Of a stretch of DNA of 34,078 nt, positions 7,959 through 18,026 are shown piece by piece. A program made the translations under genes and the position numbers. Under the pieces are notes generated by a model. That model saw only the letters and a list, made by a program, of their open reading frames with translations. It was not told where the DNA came from and made no database searches. The DNA comes from Candidatus Izemoplasma sp. Lineage in GTDB: Bacteria; Bacillota_I; Bacilli_A; Izemoplasmatales; Izemoplasmataceae. Every line of letters starts with the position of its first letter. The stretch's first letter is position 1. Location: the NCBI GenBank assembly GCA_007135105.1, contig SLJL01000068.1:1-34078 (forward strand), given 5' to 3'.

Positions 7959-9214
7959 AAAAACATGACATTGTCATCATCGGAGGCGGGGCGGGCGGTT
8001 TAGCGGCTGCCCAAGGTGCCAGCGCCCCTCATCTAGACGTGCTTTTGCTTGAAAAGGACGCCCGGCTCGGCGGCATTCTCAACCAGTGTATCCATACTGG
8101 TTTCGGCCTGCAACACTACAAAGAAGAGTTGACAGGCCCGGAATACGCACAACGGGCCATCCGAGAACTTGAAGGCTTGCCAATCACCATCAAGACAAAC
8201 ACCACCGTTATCGCCATCGAAAAAACCACTGATTTTACCATAACCTATACAAACGAATCCGAAGGGGAAACCACCATCCGGGCCACCGCCTGCATCTTGA
8301 CCACCGGCTCATTTGAACGCACCAGAGGGGCAATCAAGCTACCTGGCACCCGACCCAAAGGCATCATCACCGCCGGCAGTGCCCAGCGTTATTTGAATAT
8401 TGATGGGTATTTGGTCGGGAAAAACATTTTCATTCTCGGCAGTGGCGACATCGGTTTGATTATGGCGCGTCGTCTTACACTTGAAGGTGCGCAGGTACTG
8501 GGTGTAGCCGAGATTCTCCCCCACGCAAGCGGTCTCACACGCAACATTGTACAATGCTTGCATGACTATGACATACCTTTGTACCTTTCCCATACGGTCA
8601 CCGATATCCGGGGCGCCGGACAGTTAAGAGGCATCACCATCAGCGAGGTGGATGCGAATTTTCAAAAAAAACCCCATACCGAAAAACACTTTGAGGTAGA
8701 TACATTGATGCTTTCTGTCGGCCTTATCCCTGATATTACCGCGTTTAACGGGTTGTCGTTTGCCAAAGATAACCGCACCAACGGCGCACTGGTCAATCAG
8801 ACATTTGAAACCTCGTTAGAAGGTCTGTTTGCTGCCGGCAACGCGCTGCATATTCATGATTTGGTCGACGATGTCAGTGCCGAAAGTTTGCTAGCCGGCA
8901 AACACGCTAAGGCATATCTCGAAAATAAAAACCAAAAAGCCGCGTCACACATTGATGTGCTTGTTGATGAACACATCAACTATTGTCTGCCACAACGCAT
9001 TCAATGCACTCAAGATACGGATCCGATCACATTTTCTTTGAGGGTAAAAGCAAAACACGAGAAAGCGACCCTGAAAATCATGCAAGGCGATAAGGTCTTA
9101 ATGACGCGCAAGAGACAACATCTGGCGCCAGCGGAGATGGAACGCATCACTTTTAAGAACGTCGATAGACTTGACGATCAAACGCCGCTGTCGTTAAAAC
9201 TGGAGGTGAGTTGA
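7955..9214 (+). CDS. FAD/NAD-dependent oxidoreductase (partner subunit of the GlpA-like dehydrogenase)
   Basis: The 419-residue flavoprotein has an FAD-binding GGGAGGLAAA motif at residues 10-19 and a second nucleotide motif, GSGDIG, at 162-167, so it resembles pyridine-nucleotide-disulfide oxidoreductases with two Rossmann domains. The FAAGNALHIHDL segment is the usual second FAD-binding region. No CxxxxC redox disulfide is visible near the N-terminus. It overlaps the previous gene by ATGA and ends 1 base before the DUF1667 gene. In this gene order it probably passes electrons from the first subunit to a pyridine nucleotide or quinone acceptor; the acceptor is not known. Confidence 0.82.
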   Translation: MKKHDIVIIGGGAGGLAAAQGASAPHLDVLLLEKDARLGGILNQCIHTGFGLQHYKEELTGPEYAQRAIRELEGLPITIKTNTTVIAIEKTTDFTITYTNESEGETTIRATACILTTGSFERTRGAIKLPGTRPKGIITAGSAQRYLNIDGYLVGKNIFILGSGDIGLIMARRLTLEGAQVLGVAEILPHASGLTRNIVQCLHDYDIPLYLSHTVTDIRGAGQLRGITISEVDANFQKKPHTEKHFEVDTLMLSVGLIPDITAFNGLSFAKDNRTNGALVNQTFETSLEGLFAAGNALHIHDLVDDVSAESLLAGKHAKAYLENKNQKAASHIDVLVDEHINYCLPQRIQCTQDTDPITFSLRVKAKHEKATLKIMQGDKVLMTRKRQHLAPAEMERITFKNVDRLDDQTPLSLKLEVS

Positions 9215-9215
9215 T

Positions 9216-9581
9216 ATGGAAAAAACCATGATATGCATCCTGTGTCCGGTTGGGTGTCATCTTGAGGTAGATACGGATCTCAACGTAGAAGGCAACCGGT
9301 GCCCTCGTGGGATTGAGTATGCCAAAAAGGAAATGACAAATCCCACCAGAACTTTAACAACAACCGTTGCCATTAAGAGTGCAACGCACCGGCGCTTGAG
9401 CGTCAAAAGCGCACACCCCTTGCCAAAAGAAAAGCTGTTTGCGTGCATGGCCATCATCAACAATGTTCTAATCACAGCACCGGTGCACATCGGCGATATC
9501 ATTGTCCCTAACATCCTTGATACCGGTGTTGACATTGTCGCAACCAATACGATTTTAAACGGAGATGCAGCTTCAGGGTAG
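9216..9581 (+). CDS. DUF1667 protein with four-cysteine N-terminus
   Basis: The 121-residue protein has Cys7-x2-Cys10-x3-Cys14 and Cys29 (NRCPRG), the pattern of an iron-sulfur site like that at the start of molybdopterin oxidoreductases, followed by the DUF1667 body. DUF1667 genes occur with these two flavoproteins and glpK in many Firmicutes, so it is a likely electron-transfer subunit of the complex. It starts with GGAGGTGAG overlapping the end of the previous gene. The downstream gap to glpK (75 bases) contains a 5-bp inverted repeat at 9618-9632 but no clear terminator. Confidence 0.8.
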   Translation: MEKTMICILCPVGCHLEVDTDLNVEGNRCPRGIEYAKKEMTNPTRTLTTTVAIKSATHRRLSVKSAHPLPKEKLFACMAIINNVLITAPVHIGDIIVPNILDTGVDIVATNTILNGDAASG

Positions 9582-11156
<1,575 letters not shown>

Positions 11157-11164
11157 TGTCTGCG

Positions 11165-11193
11165 TTGACATTCGCAACACTTTTCTCTATAAT
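11165..11193 (+). promoter_or_regulatory. Riboflavin operon promoter
   Basis: TTGACA (11165-11170), a 17-base spacer and TATAAT (11188-11193) match the sigma-A consensus perfectly. It starts 9 bases after the glpK stop and drives the FMN riboswitch. Confidence 0.92.
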
Positions 11194-11220
11194 AAATCTG
11201 TAATATAAATATAAGATGAA

Positions 11221-11325
11221 ATCTTCAGGGCAGGGTGCGATTCCCGACCGGCGGTGACAGTCCGCGAGCTCACGCTGAATGGGTGGAATTCCCATACCGA
11301 CAGTATAGTCTGGATGGAAGAAGAT
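11221..11325 (+). promoter_or_regulatory. FMN riboswitch (RFN element)
   Basis: The conserved core elements are all present: AGGGTGCGATTCCCGACC, GCGGTGACAGTCCGCGA, GGTGGAATTCCCATACCGAC and AGTATAGTCTGGATGG. ATCTTC (11221-11226) pairs with GAAGAT (11320-11325) to close stem P1. FMN binding would favour the terminator downstream and lower rib gene expression. Confidence 0.97.
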
Positions 11326-11363
11326 GACTCGATGCGTTTTTTACGTGTCCACATGTCTTTTCC

Positions 11364-11387
11364 AATGCCCTGAACAGGGCATTTTTT
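11364..11387 (+). terminator. Riboswitch expression-platform terminator
   Basis: AATGCCCT (11364-11371) pairs with AGGGCATT (11376-11383) across a 4-base loop and is followed by T6. It lies between the FMN aptamer and the ribD ribosome binding site. Confidence 0.9.
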
Positions 11388-11403
11388 ATTGGAGGTGCTT
11401 TCG

Positions 11404-12501
11404 ATGGACCATACGCACTACATGCGCATCGCCCTTGAACTGGCGGAAAAAGGGACTGGTTTCACGCATCCCAACCCGCTTGTCGGCGCACTCATCGTGA
11501 AAAACGGAACCATCATCGCCCAAGGGTATCACGCCGAATACGGCGGTCCCCATGCGGAAATAGACGCTTTTAACAACGCAACCGAATCGGTCAAGGACGC
11601 CACGATGTATGTCACGCTTGAACCCTGTTCGCACTACGGCAAGACACCACCGTGTGCCGATGCGATTATCGCAAAAGGTATCAAAAAGGTCATCATCGCT
11701 TCGAAGGATCCCAATCCACTTGTCAGCGGAAACGGTATAACCAAACTGGAAAAAGCCGGCATTACCGTAGAAACCGGCATTCTCGATGATGAAAACCAAA
11801 CTCTGAACGCAGTCTTTTTTCATTACATCAAGCACAAGACACCCTATGTCATGCTGAAAACGGCCATGAGCGCCGATGGCAAGATTGCTACGAAATCACA
11901 TGATTCCAAGTGGATCAGCAACGAGAAATCCAGGAAGTTTGTTCACGAACTAAGGCACGCGGTTCAAGCGATCATGGTGGGGGCGGGCACCATCATCCAT
12001 GACAACCCCCGTCTGACCACCCGCCTTGATAAAAAACGTCTCAGCCATCCGATACGGATCATCGTCGATACTGAAGGCGTGATGCCCATCGAGTCCAATG
12101 TCCTTAATCTCGATGTCGGAAAAACGCTTGTCGTCACCACGAATCTTGCGCCCGAGGACAAAGTGACCGCTTTTAAGGAAAAAGGTGCGGATGTCATTTT
12201 CGTCAACCACAATGATGGTGACATCGATCTGGTGGCCCTGATGAAGATTCTTGCACAACGTCAAATCGACAGCATCCTGCTTGAAGGTGGGGCAACCCTG
12301 AACGATGCGGCAATCAGAAACGGCATCGTCAATCGTGTCTACAGTTTCATCGCACCGCTCATCATCGGCGGACGTGATGCCTTGAGCCCGGTTGGCGGGG
12401 AAGGGTTCCTGACCATCAAGGAAGCCGCAAAACTGCGAAGAATTGATTTGCTGACTTTTGATGACGATGTTCTCGTTGTCTATGAAATGAGGGATGGCTA
12501 A
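11404..12501 (+). CDS. ribD: Riboflavin biosynthesis deaminase/reductase RibD
   Basis: This bifunctional 365-residue enzyme deaminates and then reduces the ribosylamino-pyrimidine intermediate of riboflavin synthesis. The deaminase domain has the HAE zinc/proton site and EPCSHYGKTPPC; the reductase domain starts around AMSADGKIA and includes the LEGGATLN segment. I set the start at ATG 11404 because GGAGGTG lies 6 bases before it; a TTG at 11389 would overlap that site. It is the first gene of the FMN-controlled operon, and its stop overlaps the ribE start by one base (TAATG). Confidence 0.97.
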   Translation: MDHTHYMRIALELAEKGTGFTHPNPLVGALIVKNGTIIAQGYHAEYGGPHAEIDAFNNATESVKDATMYVTLEPCSHYGKTPPCADAIIAKGIKKVIIASKDPNPLVSGNGITKLEKAGITVETGILDDENQTLNAVFFHYIKHKTPYVMLKTAMSADGKIATKSHDSKWISNEKSRKFVHELRHAVQAIMVGAGTIIHDNPRLTTRLDKKRLSHPIRIIVDTEGVMPIESNVLNLDVGKTLVVTTNLAPEDKVTAFKEKGADVIFVNHNDGDIDLVALMKILAQRQIDSILLEGGATLNDAAIRNGIVNRVYSFIAPLIIGGRDALSPVGGEGFLTIKEAAKLRRIDLLTFDDDVLVVYEMRDG

Positions 12502-13145
12502 TGTTTACAGGCATCATTGAAGAAATCGGTCAACTGAAAACGATACATCACGGGGCCAACAGCGCCAGATTGACCATTGAGGCCGCCAAAGTTCTGACCG
12601 ATACGAAAATCGGCGATTCCATCGCGACCAACGGCGTGTGTCTGACCATCACCACCAAAGACGCCACCGCATTTAGTGTCGATGTCATGCACGAGACACT
12701 GAAACGGAGCAACCTCGGACAATTGCGGCTCGGCAGCAAGCTCAATCTGGAACGGGCCATGCCCGCAACCGCCAGGTTCGACGGCCATATCGTGAGCGGC
12801 CATATCGACGGTACCGGTCGCATCCGTTCACTCAAGGAAGATGATATCGCGATCTGGGTTGTCATCGAAGCCGGCCCGGAACTGCTAAAATATATCGTGG
12901 AAAAAGGATCGATCGCGGTTGATGGCATCTCCTTGACGGTAGCCACCGTCGATGCCAGCAGTTTCAGCATCTCGATCATTCCGCACACCAAGGAAGAAAC
13001 CACCTTGACGAAAAAGAAACCAGGCGATCGTGTTAATCTGGAAGTTGATATCATCGCCAAATACGTTGAAAAACTATTGAAAAAAGAAACGCCGAAAACG
13101 GAAACAGGCATCGACGAAGCCTTTTTGCGAAAATACGGATACTAG
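12501..13145 (+). CDS. ribE: Riboflavin synthase alpha subunit
   Basis: The 214-residue protein dismutates two molecules of 6,7-dimethyl-8-ribityllumazine into riboflavin and a pyrimidine that RibH reuses. Its two internally similar barrels start [10 protein letters not shown] and, near residue 95, GHIDGTG, with GVCLT and GISLT at matching places. The start overlaps the ribD stop, which implies coupled translation. In some naming schemes this gene is called ribC. Confidence 0.96.
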   Translation: MFTGIIEEIGQLKTIHHGANSARLTIEAAKVLTDTKIGDSIATNGVCLTITTKDATAFSVDVMHETLKRSNLGQLRLGSKLNLERAMPATARFDGHIVSGHIDGTGRIRSLKEDDIAIWVVIEAGPELLKYIVEKGSIAVDGISLTVATVDASSFSISIIPHTKEETTLTKKKPGDRVNLEVDIIAKYVEKLLKKETPKTETGIDEAFLRKYGY

Positions 13146-13156
13146 GAGGAACCATC

Positions 13157-14371
13157 ATGAAATTCAATACGATAGAAGAAGGCATCGATGCGATCAAGAA
13201 AGGTGAGATGATCATCGTTGTCGACGATGAGGACCGGGAGAATGAAGGCGATTTGGTCATGGCAGCAGAAAAAGTCACACCGGAGGCCATCAATTTCATG
13301 GTTACCTACGGTCGGGGGCTTGTCTGTTTACCAATGACGCCTGAGGCCGCAAACAAACTGGAGCTAAAGCAAATGGTCGACAGCAACACCGATCAGTACC
13401 ACACCGCATTCACCGAATCCATCGACGCGCATGACACCACCACCGGCATCAGTGCCCATGAACGGGCCCACACCATCCGCCTGGCCATCGATGATGCTGT
13501 CACCCCGCTCGACTTCAAACGACCCGGACACGTCTTTCCCCTGGTTGCCAAGGAAGGTGGTGTCTTGAAACGTGCCGGTCATACCGAGGCATCGGTCGAT
13601 CTTGCGGCATTGGCCGGATTGAAGCCGGCCGGAGTCATCTGTGAGATCATGAATGATGACGGCAGCATGGCCAGGGTCCCCGATTTGATGAAATACAAGG
13701 AAAAACACAATCTCAAAATGATCACCATCGCCGATTTGATCCGCTACCGCAGCCAACAGGACTCATACATCAGACGCGCTGCGGAAAGCTCAATGCCCAC
13801 CGAGCACGGGGATTTCCACATGGTCGGCTATGAGAACACTTTGAACGGTGAACACCACGTCGCCTTGATCAAAGGCACCATCAGCCCCGATGAACCGACA
13901 CTTGTGCGGGTTCACTCCGAATGTCTGACGGGGGATGCGTTTTCCTCAAAACGGTGTGATTGCGGTGAACAACTGAACGCAGCGCTTCACAAGATCGAAG
14001 CCGAAGGAAAAGGGATTCTCCTTTATATGCGGCAGGAAGGCCGTGGCATCGGCATGATCAACAAGATAAAAGCCTACCATCTTCAAGACCAGGGCATGGA
14101 TACCGTTGAAGCCAACGAAGCCCTCGGTTTCCCCGATGACATGCGTGATTACGGCATCGGTGCCCAAATCCTCAAGGACCTGGGCGTCAGGAAAATAAAG
14201 CTGATGACGAACAATCCCCGGAAAATAGGCGGCTTGACAGGTTACGGTCTTGAGGTCACCGAACGGGTCTCCATTCAAATGAACCACAACGAAAGAAATC
14301 AGTTCTATCTAAAAACAAAAAAACAGAAATTGGGGCATATCCTCAATTTCAAGGAGGATAAAAAACAATGA
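13157..14371 (+). CDS. ribBA: Bifunctional DHBP synthase / GTP cyclohydrolase II
   Basis: The N-terminal half (about residues 1-200) is 3,4-dihydroxy-2-butanone-4-phosphate synthase, with [11 protein letters not shown] near residue 23 and [11 protein letters not shown] near 140. The C-terminal half is GTP cyclohydrolase II, with the zinc cysteines in [15 protein letters not shown] and the RQEGRGIG segment. Together they make both starting compounds of riboflavin synthesis. AGGAGG precedes the ATG. The gene lies 11 bases after ribE and overlaps ribH by 4 bases. Both halves keep their key motifs, so both activities are expected. Confidence 0.97.
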   Translation: MKFNTIEEGIDAIKKGEMIIVVDDEDRENEGDLVMAAEKVTPEAINFMVTYGRGLVCLPMTPEAANKLELKQMVDSNTDQYHTAFTESIDAHDTTTGISAHERAHTIRLAIDDAVTPLDFKRPGHVFPLVAKEGGVLKRAGHTEASVDLAALAGLKPAGVICEIMNDDGSMARVPDLMKYKEKHNLKMITIADLIRYRSQQDSYIRRAAESSMPTEHGDFHMVGYENTLNGEHHVALIKGTISPDEPTLVRVHSECLTGDAFSSKRCDCGEQLNAALHKIEAEGKGILLYMRQEGRGIGMINKIKAYHLQDQGMDTVEANEALGFPDDMRDYGIGAQILKDLGVRKIKLMTNNPRKIGGLTGYGLEVTERVSIQMNHNERNQFYLKTKKQKLGHILNFKEDKKQ

Positions 14372-14832
14372 AAAAATATGAAGGCTATCTTCAAGCAGAA
14401 GGTCTGAAAATCAACATCGTCGTCGGAAGATTCAATGAGTTCATCGGCAGCAAGCTCCTCGATGGTGCTCTGGATGCGCTCAAGCGTCACGGGATGAAAG
14501 AGACTGACATCGACATCACCTGGGTACCTGGCGCTTTTGAAATGCCCCTGGTCGCCAAAAAAGTTGCTTTGACCAAACGTTACGACGCGGTCATCGCACT
14601 CGGTGCGGTCATCAGAGGATCGACACCCCATTTCGACTACGTCTCGAATGAAGTCACAAAAGGCATCGCCAGTGTTAGCCTTGAAACCGAAGTGCCCGTC
14701 ATCTTTGGTGTGCTGACCACCGACACCATCGAACAAGCCATCGAAAGAAGCGGCACCAAAGCCGGCAATAAGGGTTATGACGCTGCTATGAGCGCCATCG
14801 AGATGGCAAACCTGCTAAAAGCCATCCAATGA
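14368..14832 (+). CDS. ribH: 6,7-dimethyl-8-ribityllumazine synthase
   Basis: The 154-residue enzyme condenses the pyrimidine and butanone precursors into lumazine. Diagnostic segments are VGRFNEF near residue 19, WVPGAFEMP near 52, ALGAVIRG and the TPHFDYV segment with the catalytic His near residue 90, and LTTDT near 112. Length is normal. It overlaps ribBA (ATGA) and the HAD gene (ATGATG), so translation of all three is coupled. Confidence 0.97.
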   Translation: MKKYEGYLQAEGLKINIVVGRFNEFIGSKLLDGALDALKRHGMKETDIDITWVPGAFEMPLVAKKVALTKRYDAVIALGAVIRGSTPHFDYVSNEVTKGIASVSLETEVPVIFGVLTTDTIEQAIERSGTKAGNKGYDAAMSAIEMANLLKAIQ

Positions 14833-15485
14833 TGCAGGACATCAAGACGATTCTCTTCGATTACGACGGGACGTTGCATGATGCGACCAAAATCTACATC
14901 CCGGCATTCAAGGCAGCCTATCAGTTTCTAATCGACAACTACGGAGCCGAAAGAAAAGCGTTCAGCGATGAAGACATCACACAATTTCTGGGTCAGACCC
15001 CAAAAGCCATGTGGGAGCAGTTCGGTGAAATCTTCCCGCAAGAAGCCAAGCAGGAAGCCTCGATCAAAATCTCACGCCTGATGAAACAGGCGATCGAGAA
15101 CCATATGGCAGAACTCTATGACGGTGCGCTTGATGTCCTTGCCTATCTGAAGGAAAAAGGCTACGAACTGGTGTTCATCAGCAACTGCAGGCAATATTAT
15201 CTTGAAGCCCACAACATCGCTTTTGAACTGGACCGTTTCTTTAAGCATATGGTATGCAGCGAGACCTATGAAGGCATTCAGGACAAAGACCGGGTCCTTG
15301 CGACCTTGAAACCGGAACTGAAGGAAAAAATGGTCATCATCGGCGATCGGCATCATGACATCGAAGCCGGCAAGCGCAACAACATCATGACCATCGGCGC
15401 CACCTATGGGTTCGGCGATGCTTCCGAGTTGAAAACAGCCGATGCCCGCATCGACGATATCCGGGATTTGAAGACCATATTCTAA
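14829..15485 (+). CDS. HAD-superfamily phosphatase coupled to the riboflavin operon
   Basis: The 218-residue protein has the HAD core: FDYDGT with Asp11 (nucleophile) and Asp13, FISN as motif II, a Lys region before motif III, and [10 protein letters not shown] with the acidic motif IV. A helical cap lies between residues 20 and 90, as in phosphoglycolate-phosphatase-like HADs. It overlaps ribH by ATGATG, so it is made with the rib proteins. Riboflavin synthesis needs a phosphatase for the RibD product before RibH acts, and HAD enzymes fill that role in other bacteria; this assignment here is inferred from position. Alternatively it is a general phosphoglycolate or sugar-phosphate phosphatase. 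Confidence 0.85.
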   Translation: MMQDIKTILFDYDGTLHDATKIYIPAFKAAYQFLIDNYGAERKAFSDEDITQFLGQTPKAMWEQFGEIFPQEAKQEASIKISRLMKQAIENHMAELYDGALDVLAYLKEKGYELVFISNCRQYYLEAHNIAFELDRFFKHMVCSETYEGIQDKDRVLATLKPELKEKMVIIGDRHHDIEAGKRNNIMTIGATYGFGDASELKTADARIDDIRDLKTIF

Positions 15486-15519
15486 CAAACCCGTGTACAG
15501 TCAACCATCAAATCACAAA

Positions 15520-15553
15520 AAAATGTCTCCTTATTCACTCAGGGAGACATTTT
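15520..15553. terminator. Bidirectional terminator between HAD and hydrolase genes
   Basis: AAAATGTCTCC (15520-15530) pairs with GGAGACATTTT (15543-15553), with a 12-base loop and A/T runs on both sides. It ends the rib operon and overlaps the stop region of the minus-strand hydrolase. Confidence 0.82.
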
Positions 15554-16476
15554 CAGTTCGATTCAAGAAAATCATCCATTGCCTCTTTCAAGGCCGCCGG
15601 TGATTCAATCATCGGTAGATGTCCGGTAGCTTCAAGACGGACCAGCGTGGCGTTATCCAGGTTATCCGCATATGCTTCGCTGATCATCATCGGCGTCCAG
15701 GTATCTTCCGCGCCTGTCACGATCAACGTCGAAACCGTAAGTGTATCCACAATCCGGTCCCAGGCGATATCGGCGCTATCGAGGCGCATTTTTTGTAAAA
15801 TTTCGGGTGGGATGTCCTTCGTGAAATAATAGAACGGGTCGAAATAAGCTTTTGCGCGGTATGCCGCTTGATGATTGACATCTCGATATGCCAATCGTTG
15901 TAGTGCGTAATTCTTGAAAATGTAGCGATAGAAAAACAGTGGTGGTGTGCTGTTATTATCCCGGCTTCCTGTTCCGGCGGGCGCGATGAGTGTAAGCGTC
16001 AAAACGGTTTCTTCGTGGGCATGGGCATGATAGAGCGCTACCCTGGCGCCCATCGAATGGCCGACAAGATGATATGTCGCGATACCAAGCGCATCGAGTG
16101 CCTCGTGGACAATCTCTGCATGCCTATCGGCGGTGTAGGTGAAATCGAACGGTTTATCCGAATGGCCGAAACCGACAAGATCAAACGCTATGACATGATA
16201 ATCGCTGGCAAAGTCATTCACAAGCATACGGAAATCATAACTGCTCCCTAAAAAACCGTGAATGAAAACAATCGCCGGTTGCCCCGAATCACCGTATTCC
16301 CGGTAGGCCAGTTCGATGCCGTTCAGATTAAGCTTTTGAACCGCATCGATCGCGGTCTCGTCATACGCTGTTTCAATTCGCTTTGCTTGGAAAACGCTGT
16401 ATGCCTGGAGACTAGACGCTCCAATCAAGATGACGAGACTCGAAAACATCAGGATTTTTTTGATTATGCCTTTCAT
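15553..16476 (-). CDS. Alpha/beta-fold hydrolase with N-terminal membrane anchor
   Basis: The 307-residue protein starts with a basic end and one hydrophobic helix (about residues 9-26), so it is membrane-anchored or exported; there is no lipobox cysteine. The hydrolase body has HGFLGS (oxyanion region, near residue 73), the nucleophile elbow GHSMG with Ser141, an acidic residue in TGAEDTWTP and the catalytic His in ATGHLPM. Substrate is not predictable; esterase or haloperoxidase-like members of the family are common. AGGTGAC precedes the ATG. It is transcribed alone, divergent from the PfoR-like gene. Confidence 0.88.
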   Translation of the reverse strand: MKGIIKKILMFSSLVILIGASSLQAYSVFQAKRIETAYDETAIDAVQKLNLNGIELAYREYGDSGQPAIVFIHGFLGSSYDFRMLVNDFASDYHVIAFDLVGFGHSDKPFDFTYTADRHAEIVHEALDALGIATYHLVGHSMGARVALYHAHAHEETVLTLTLIAPAGTGSRDNNSTPPLFFYRYIFKNYALQRLAYRDVNHQAAYRAKAYFDPFYYFTKDIPPEILQKMRLDSADIAWDRIVDTLTVSTLIVTGAEDTWTPMMISEAYADNLDNATLVRLEATGHLPMIESPAALKEAMDDFLESN

Positions 16477-16493
16477 AATGTCACCTCATCAAC

Positions 16494-16499
16494 ATTATA
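16494..16499 (-). promoter_or_regulatory. Possible -10 box of the hydrolase promoter
   Basis: A consensus TATAAT (minus strand 16499-16494) lies 18 bases before the hydrolase start. No good -35 box is seen at the usual spacing, so this is tentative. Confidence 0.35.
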
Positions 16500-16532
16500 C
16501 CCTAAAACTTTAAATTAACTTATAATCAGGCG

Positions 16533-16560
16533 ATGACATTTCAGAAGATTGTGTTAAAAT
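16533..16560 (+). promoter_or_regulatory. Probable promoter of the PfoR-like gene
   Basis: ATGACA (16533-16538), a 16-base spacer and TAAAAT (16555-16560) with an extended TGT just before it lie 40 bases upstream of the start. Confidence 0.45.
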
Positions 16561-16599
16561 GTAACAGGATAACTTAAAAAGAAAGAGGCTGAAACTATT

Positions 16600-17673
16600 A
16601 TGGAAGAAACAATGGAAAACCCCACGTTAGGTAAGAAAATACTGAATTATCTCGTCAAGACCCTAAATGGTATGGCACTCGGATTATTCTCTTCTTTGAT
16701 CATCGGTGTTATCATCGAACAACTCGGCATTTTGGTTGGAAACATCGCCTTTTTGAACTTTAATGCGTTTTTCCTGAACCAGGACCTGTCGACAACACTG
16801 ATTCTACTCGGAAACACCATGAAAGGCTTTATGGGCATCGGGATCGGTCTCGGTGTGGCTTTCGCCCTTGATAAGAAAGGGCTGGCTTTGATTGCCGGCG
16901 GTATCGCCGGTGGCATCGGAACCTCAATCTATAGCGACCCGGTCGTCGCCTATCTCACCACCATAACCGCGATTGAAGGTTTGAGCTTGATCCTAAGAAA
17001 GAAAACGCCGCTGGATATCATCCTGATTCCACTCCTATCAGCGCTGATCGCATTCTTTGTGGCCAGCATCATCGGTGGTCCGGTGGAAATCACCATGCGG
17101 GCGATCGGTAGCTACATTCAATCAGCAACCAATTATACACCATTCTTCATGGGTATCGTCATCGCCGTTCTCATCGGTATGGCTTTGACTTCCCCGATTT
17201 CATCGGCTGCAATCGCCATTTCGATTTCACCGGACCCCTCAACGGGTCTTGTGGGCATCGCCGGCGGCGCCGCCGTCATCGGTGGGGTCACGCAGATGTT
17301 GGGCTTTGCCGTGATGAGCCGCAAGGACAACAACATCGGGACTGTCATCAGTGTCGCGATCGGCACATCGATGCTGCAGTTCAAAAACATTCTCAAAAAA
17401 CCGGTCATCTGGTTGCCGCCCATCATCGTTTCTGCGATATTGGGGCCTGTATCCACCCTGGTTTTCCGCATGGAAAGCACGGCTATCGGTTCAGGTATGG
17501 GAACCAGCAGTTTCGTTGGCCAAATCGGCACCTTGGATGCCATGGGTCACAGTGTCGGTGTCTACACGGCCATTCTGATTTTACACTTCGTTCTACCCTT
17601 ACTCGGGGTCTTTGCGCTTGATCTGCTGTTCCGCAAACGCGGCTACATCAAACCGGGTGACTTGAAAATATGA
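16600..17673 (+). CDS. PTS EIIC_2-family / PfoR-like integral membrane protein
   Basis: This 357-residue, glycine-rich protein has about nine or ten transmembrane helices and resembles the PTS_EIIC_2 (PfoR, COG3641) family, known from a regulator of perfringolysin in Clostridium perfringens and otherwise from putative transporters. The TSPISSAAIAI and GTSSFVGQIG segments are typical loops. It has no EIIA or EIIB domain and no PTS neighbour, so sugar phosphorylation cannot be inferred. The start at 16600 has an AAAGAGG site 11 bases upstream; the ATG at 16612 is a possible alternative. It stands alone, with its own promoter and terminator. Confidence 0.8.
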   Translation: MEETMENPTLGKKILNYLVKTLNGMALGLFSSLIIGVIIEQLGILVGNIAFLNFNAFFLNQDLSTTLILLGNTMKGFMGIGIGLGVAFALDKKGLALIAGGIAGGIGTSIYSDPVVAYLTTITAIEGLSLILRKKTPLDIILIPLLSALIAFFVASIIGGPVEITMRAIGSYIQSATNYTPFFMGIVIAVLIGMALTSPISSAAIAISISPDPSTGLVGIAGGAAVIGGVTQMLGFAVMSRKDNNIGTVISVAIGTSMLQFKNILKKPVIWLPPIIVSAILGPVSTLVFRMESTAIGSGMGTSSFVGQIGTLDAMGHSVGVYTAILILHFVLPLLGVFALDLLFRKRGYIKPGDLKI

Positions 17674-17679
17674 TGCACC

Positions 17680-17707
17680 AAGGTTGACGATTTGGTCAAC
17701 CTTTTTT
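17680..17707 (+). terminator. Terminator of the PfoR-like gene
   Basis: AAGGTTGAC (17680-17688) pairs with GTCAACCTT (17695-17703), with a 6-base loop and T6. It starts 7 bases after the stop. Confidence 0.9.
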
Positions 17708-17762
17708 AATGGAATTACGGATGGAACTATCACAATCCCCTGAAATAAGGTAGAATTAAAGT

Positions 17763-17957
17763 ATACATGCCTTCTCAGTAACCGCAAAGTGTGATGCCAT
17801 ATGCTTAGTGGCGCTTATTTTGTGCCAATCCAATCGTTCATAACGGTCGTTTTTATTCAGGTTCATTCACGGGAAATCCCGTAATTCAGGGTTACATCCG
17901 GATGCTTTTTGTGAGAAATCATCATGAGATGAGGCATCCAGAATCACCCACAGTGAT
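17763..17957 (+). ncRNA. Candidate structured RNA (6S-like or long leader), unidentified
   Basis: The region 17708-18026 has no gene but is full of complementary segments. ATGCCT (17766-17771) and CTCA pair with TGAG and AGGCAT (17932-17937) as a closing stem around about 160 bases. Inside are the hairpins TGGCGC/GTGCCA (17809-17827), ATCGTT/AACGGT (17832-17846) and ACGGG/CCCGT (about 17869-17882). GGATGC (17900-17905) could instead pair with GCATCC (17934-17939), giving two exclusive folds. A TAGAAT box (17751-17756) fits a start near 17763, and ATCAC/GTGAT closes the end. It may be a separate RNA or a leader of the radical SAM gene. I match it to no riboswitch class I know. Confidence 0.38.
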
Positions 17958-18026
17958 AGTTTGTATATAAACCAATAACCTATAAAAGCCGCGGATACTA
18001 GATTCTGATATTTTAGGAGGGTTAAG

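Noticed and set aside
11386-11835. Long antisense frames, here and opposite groEL, ribE, ribBA, glpK and ruvA
   Set aside because: They lie wholly opposite well-supported genes, lack ribosome sites and show no recognisable domain; they are shadows of the codon pattern of the real genes.
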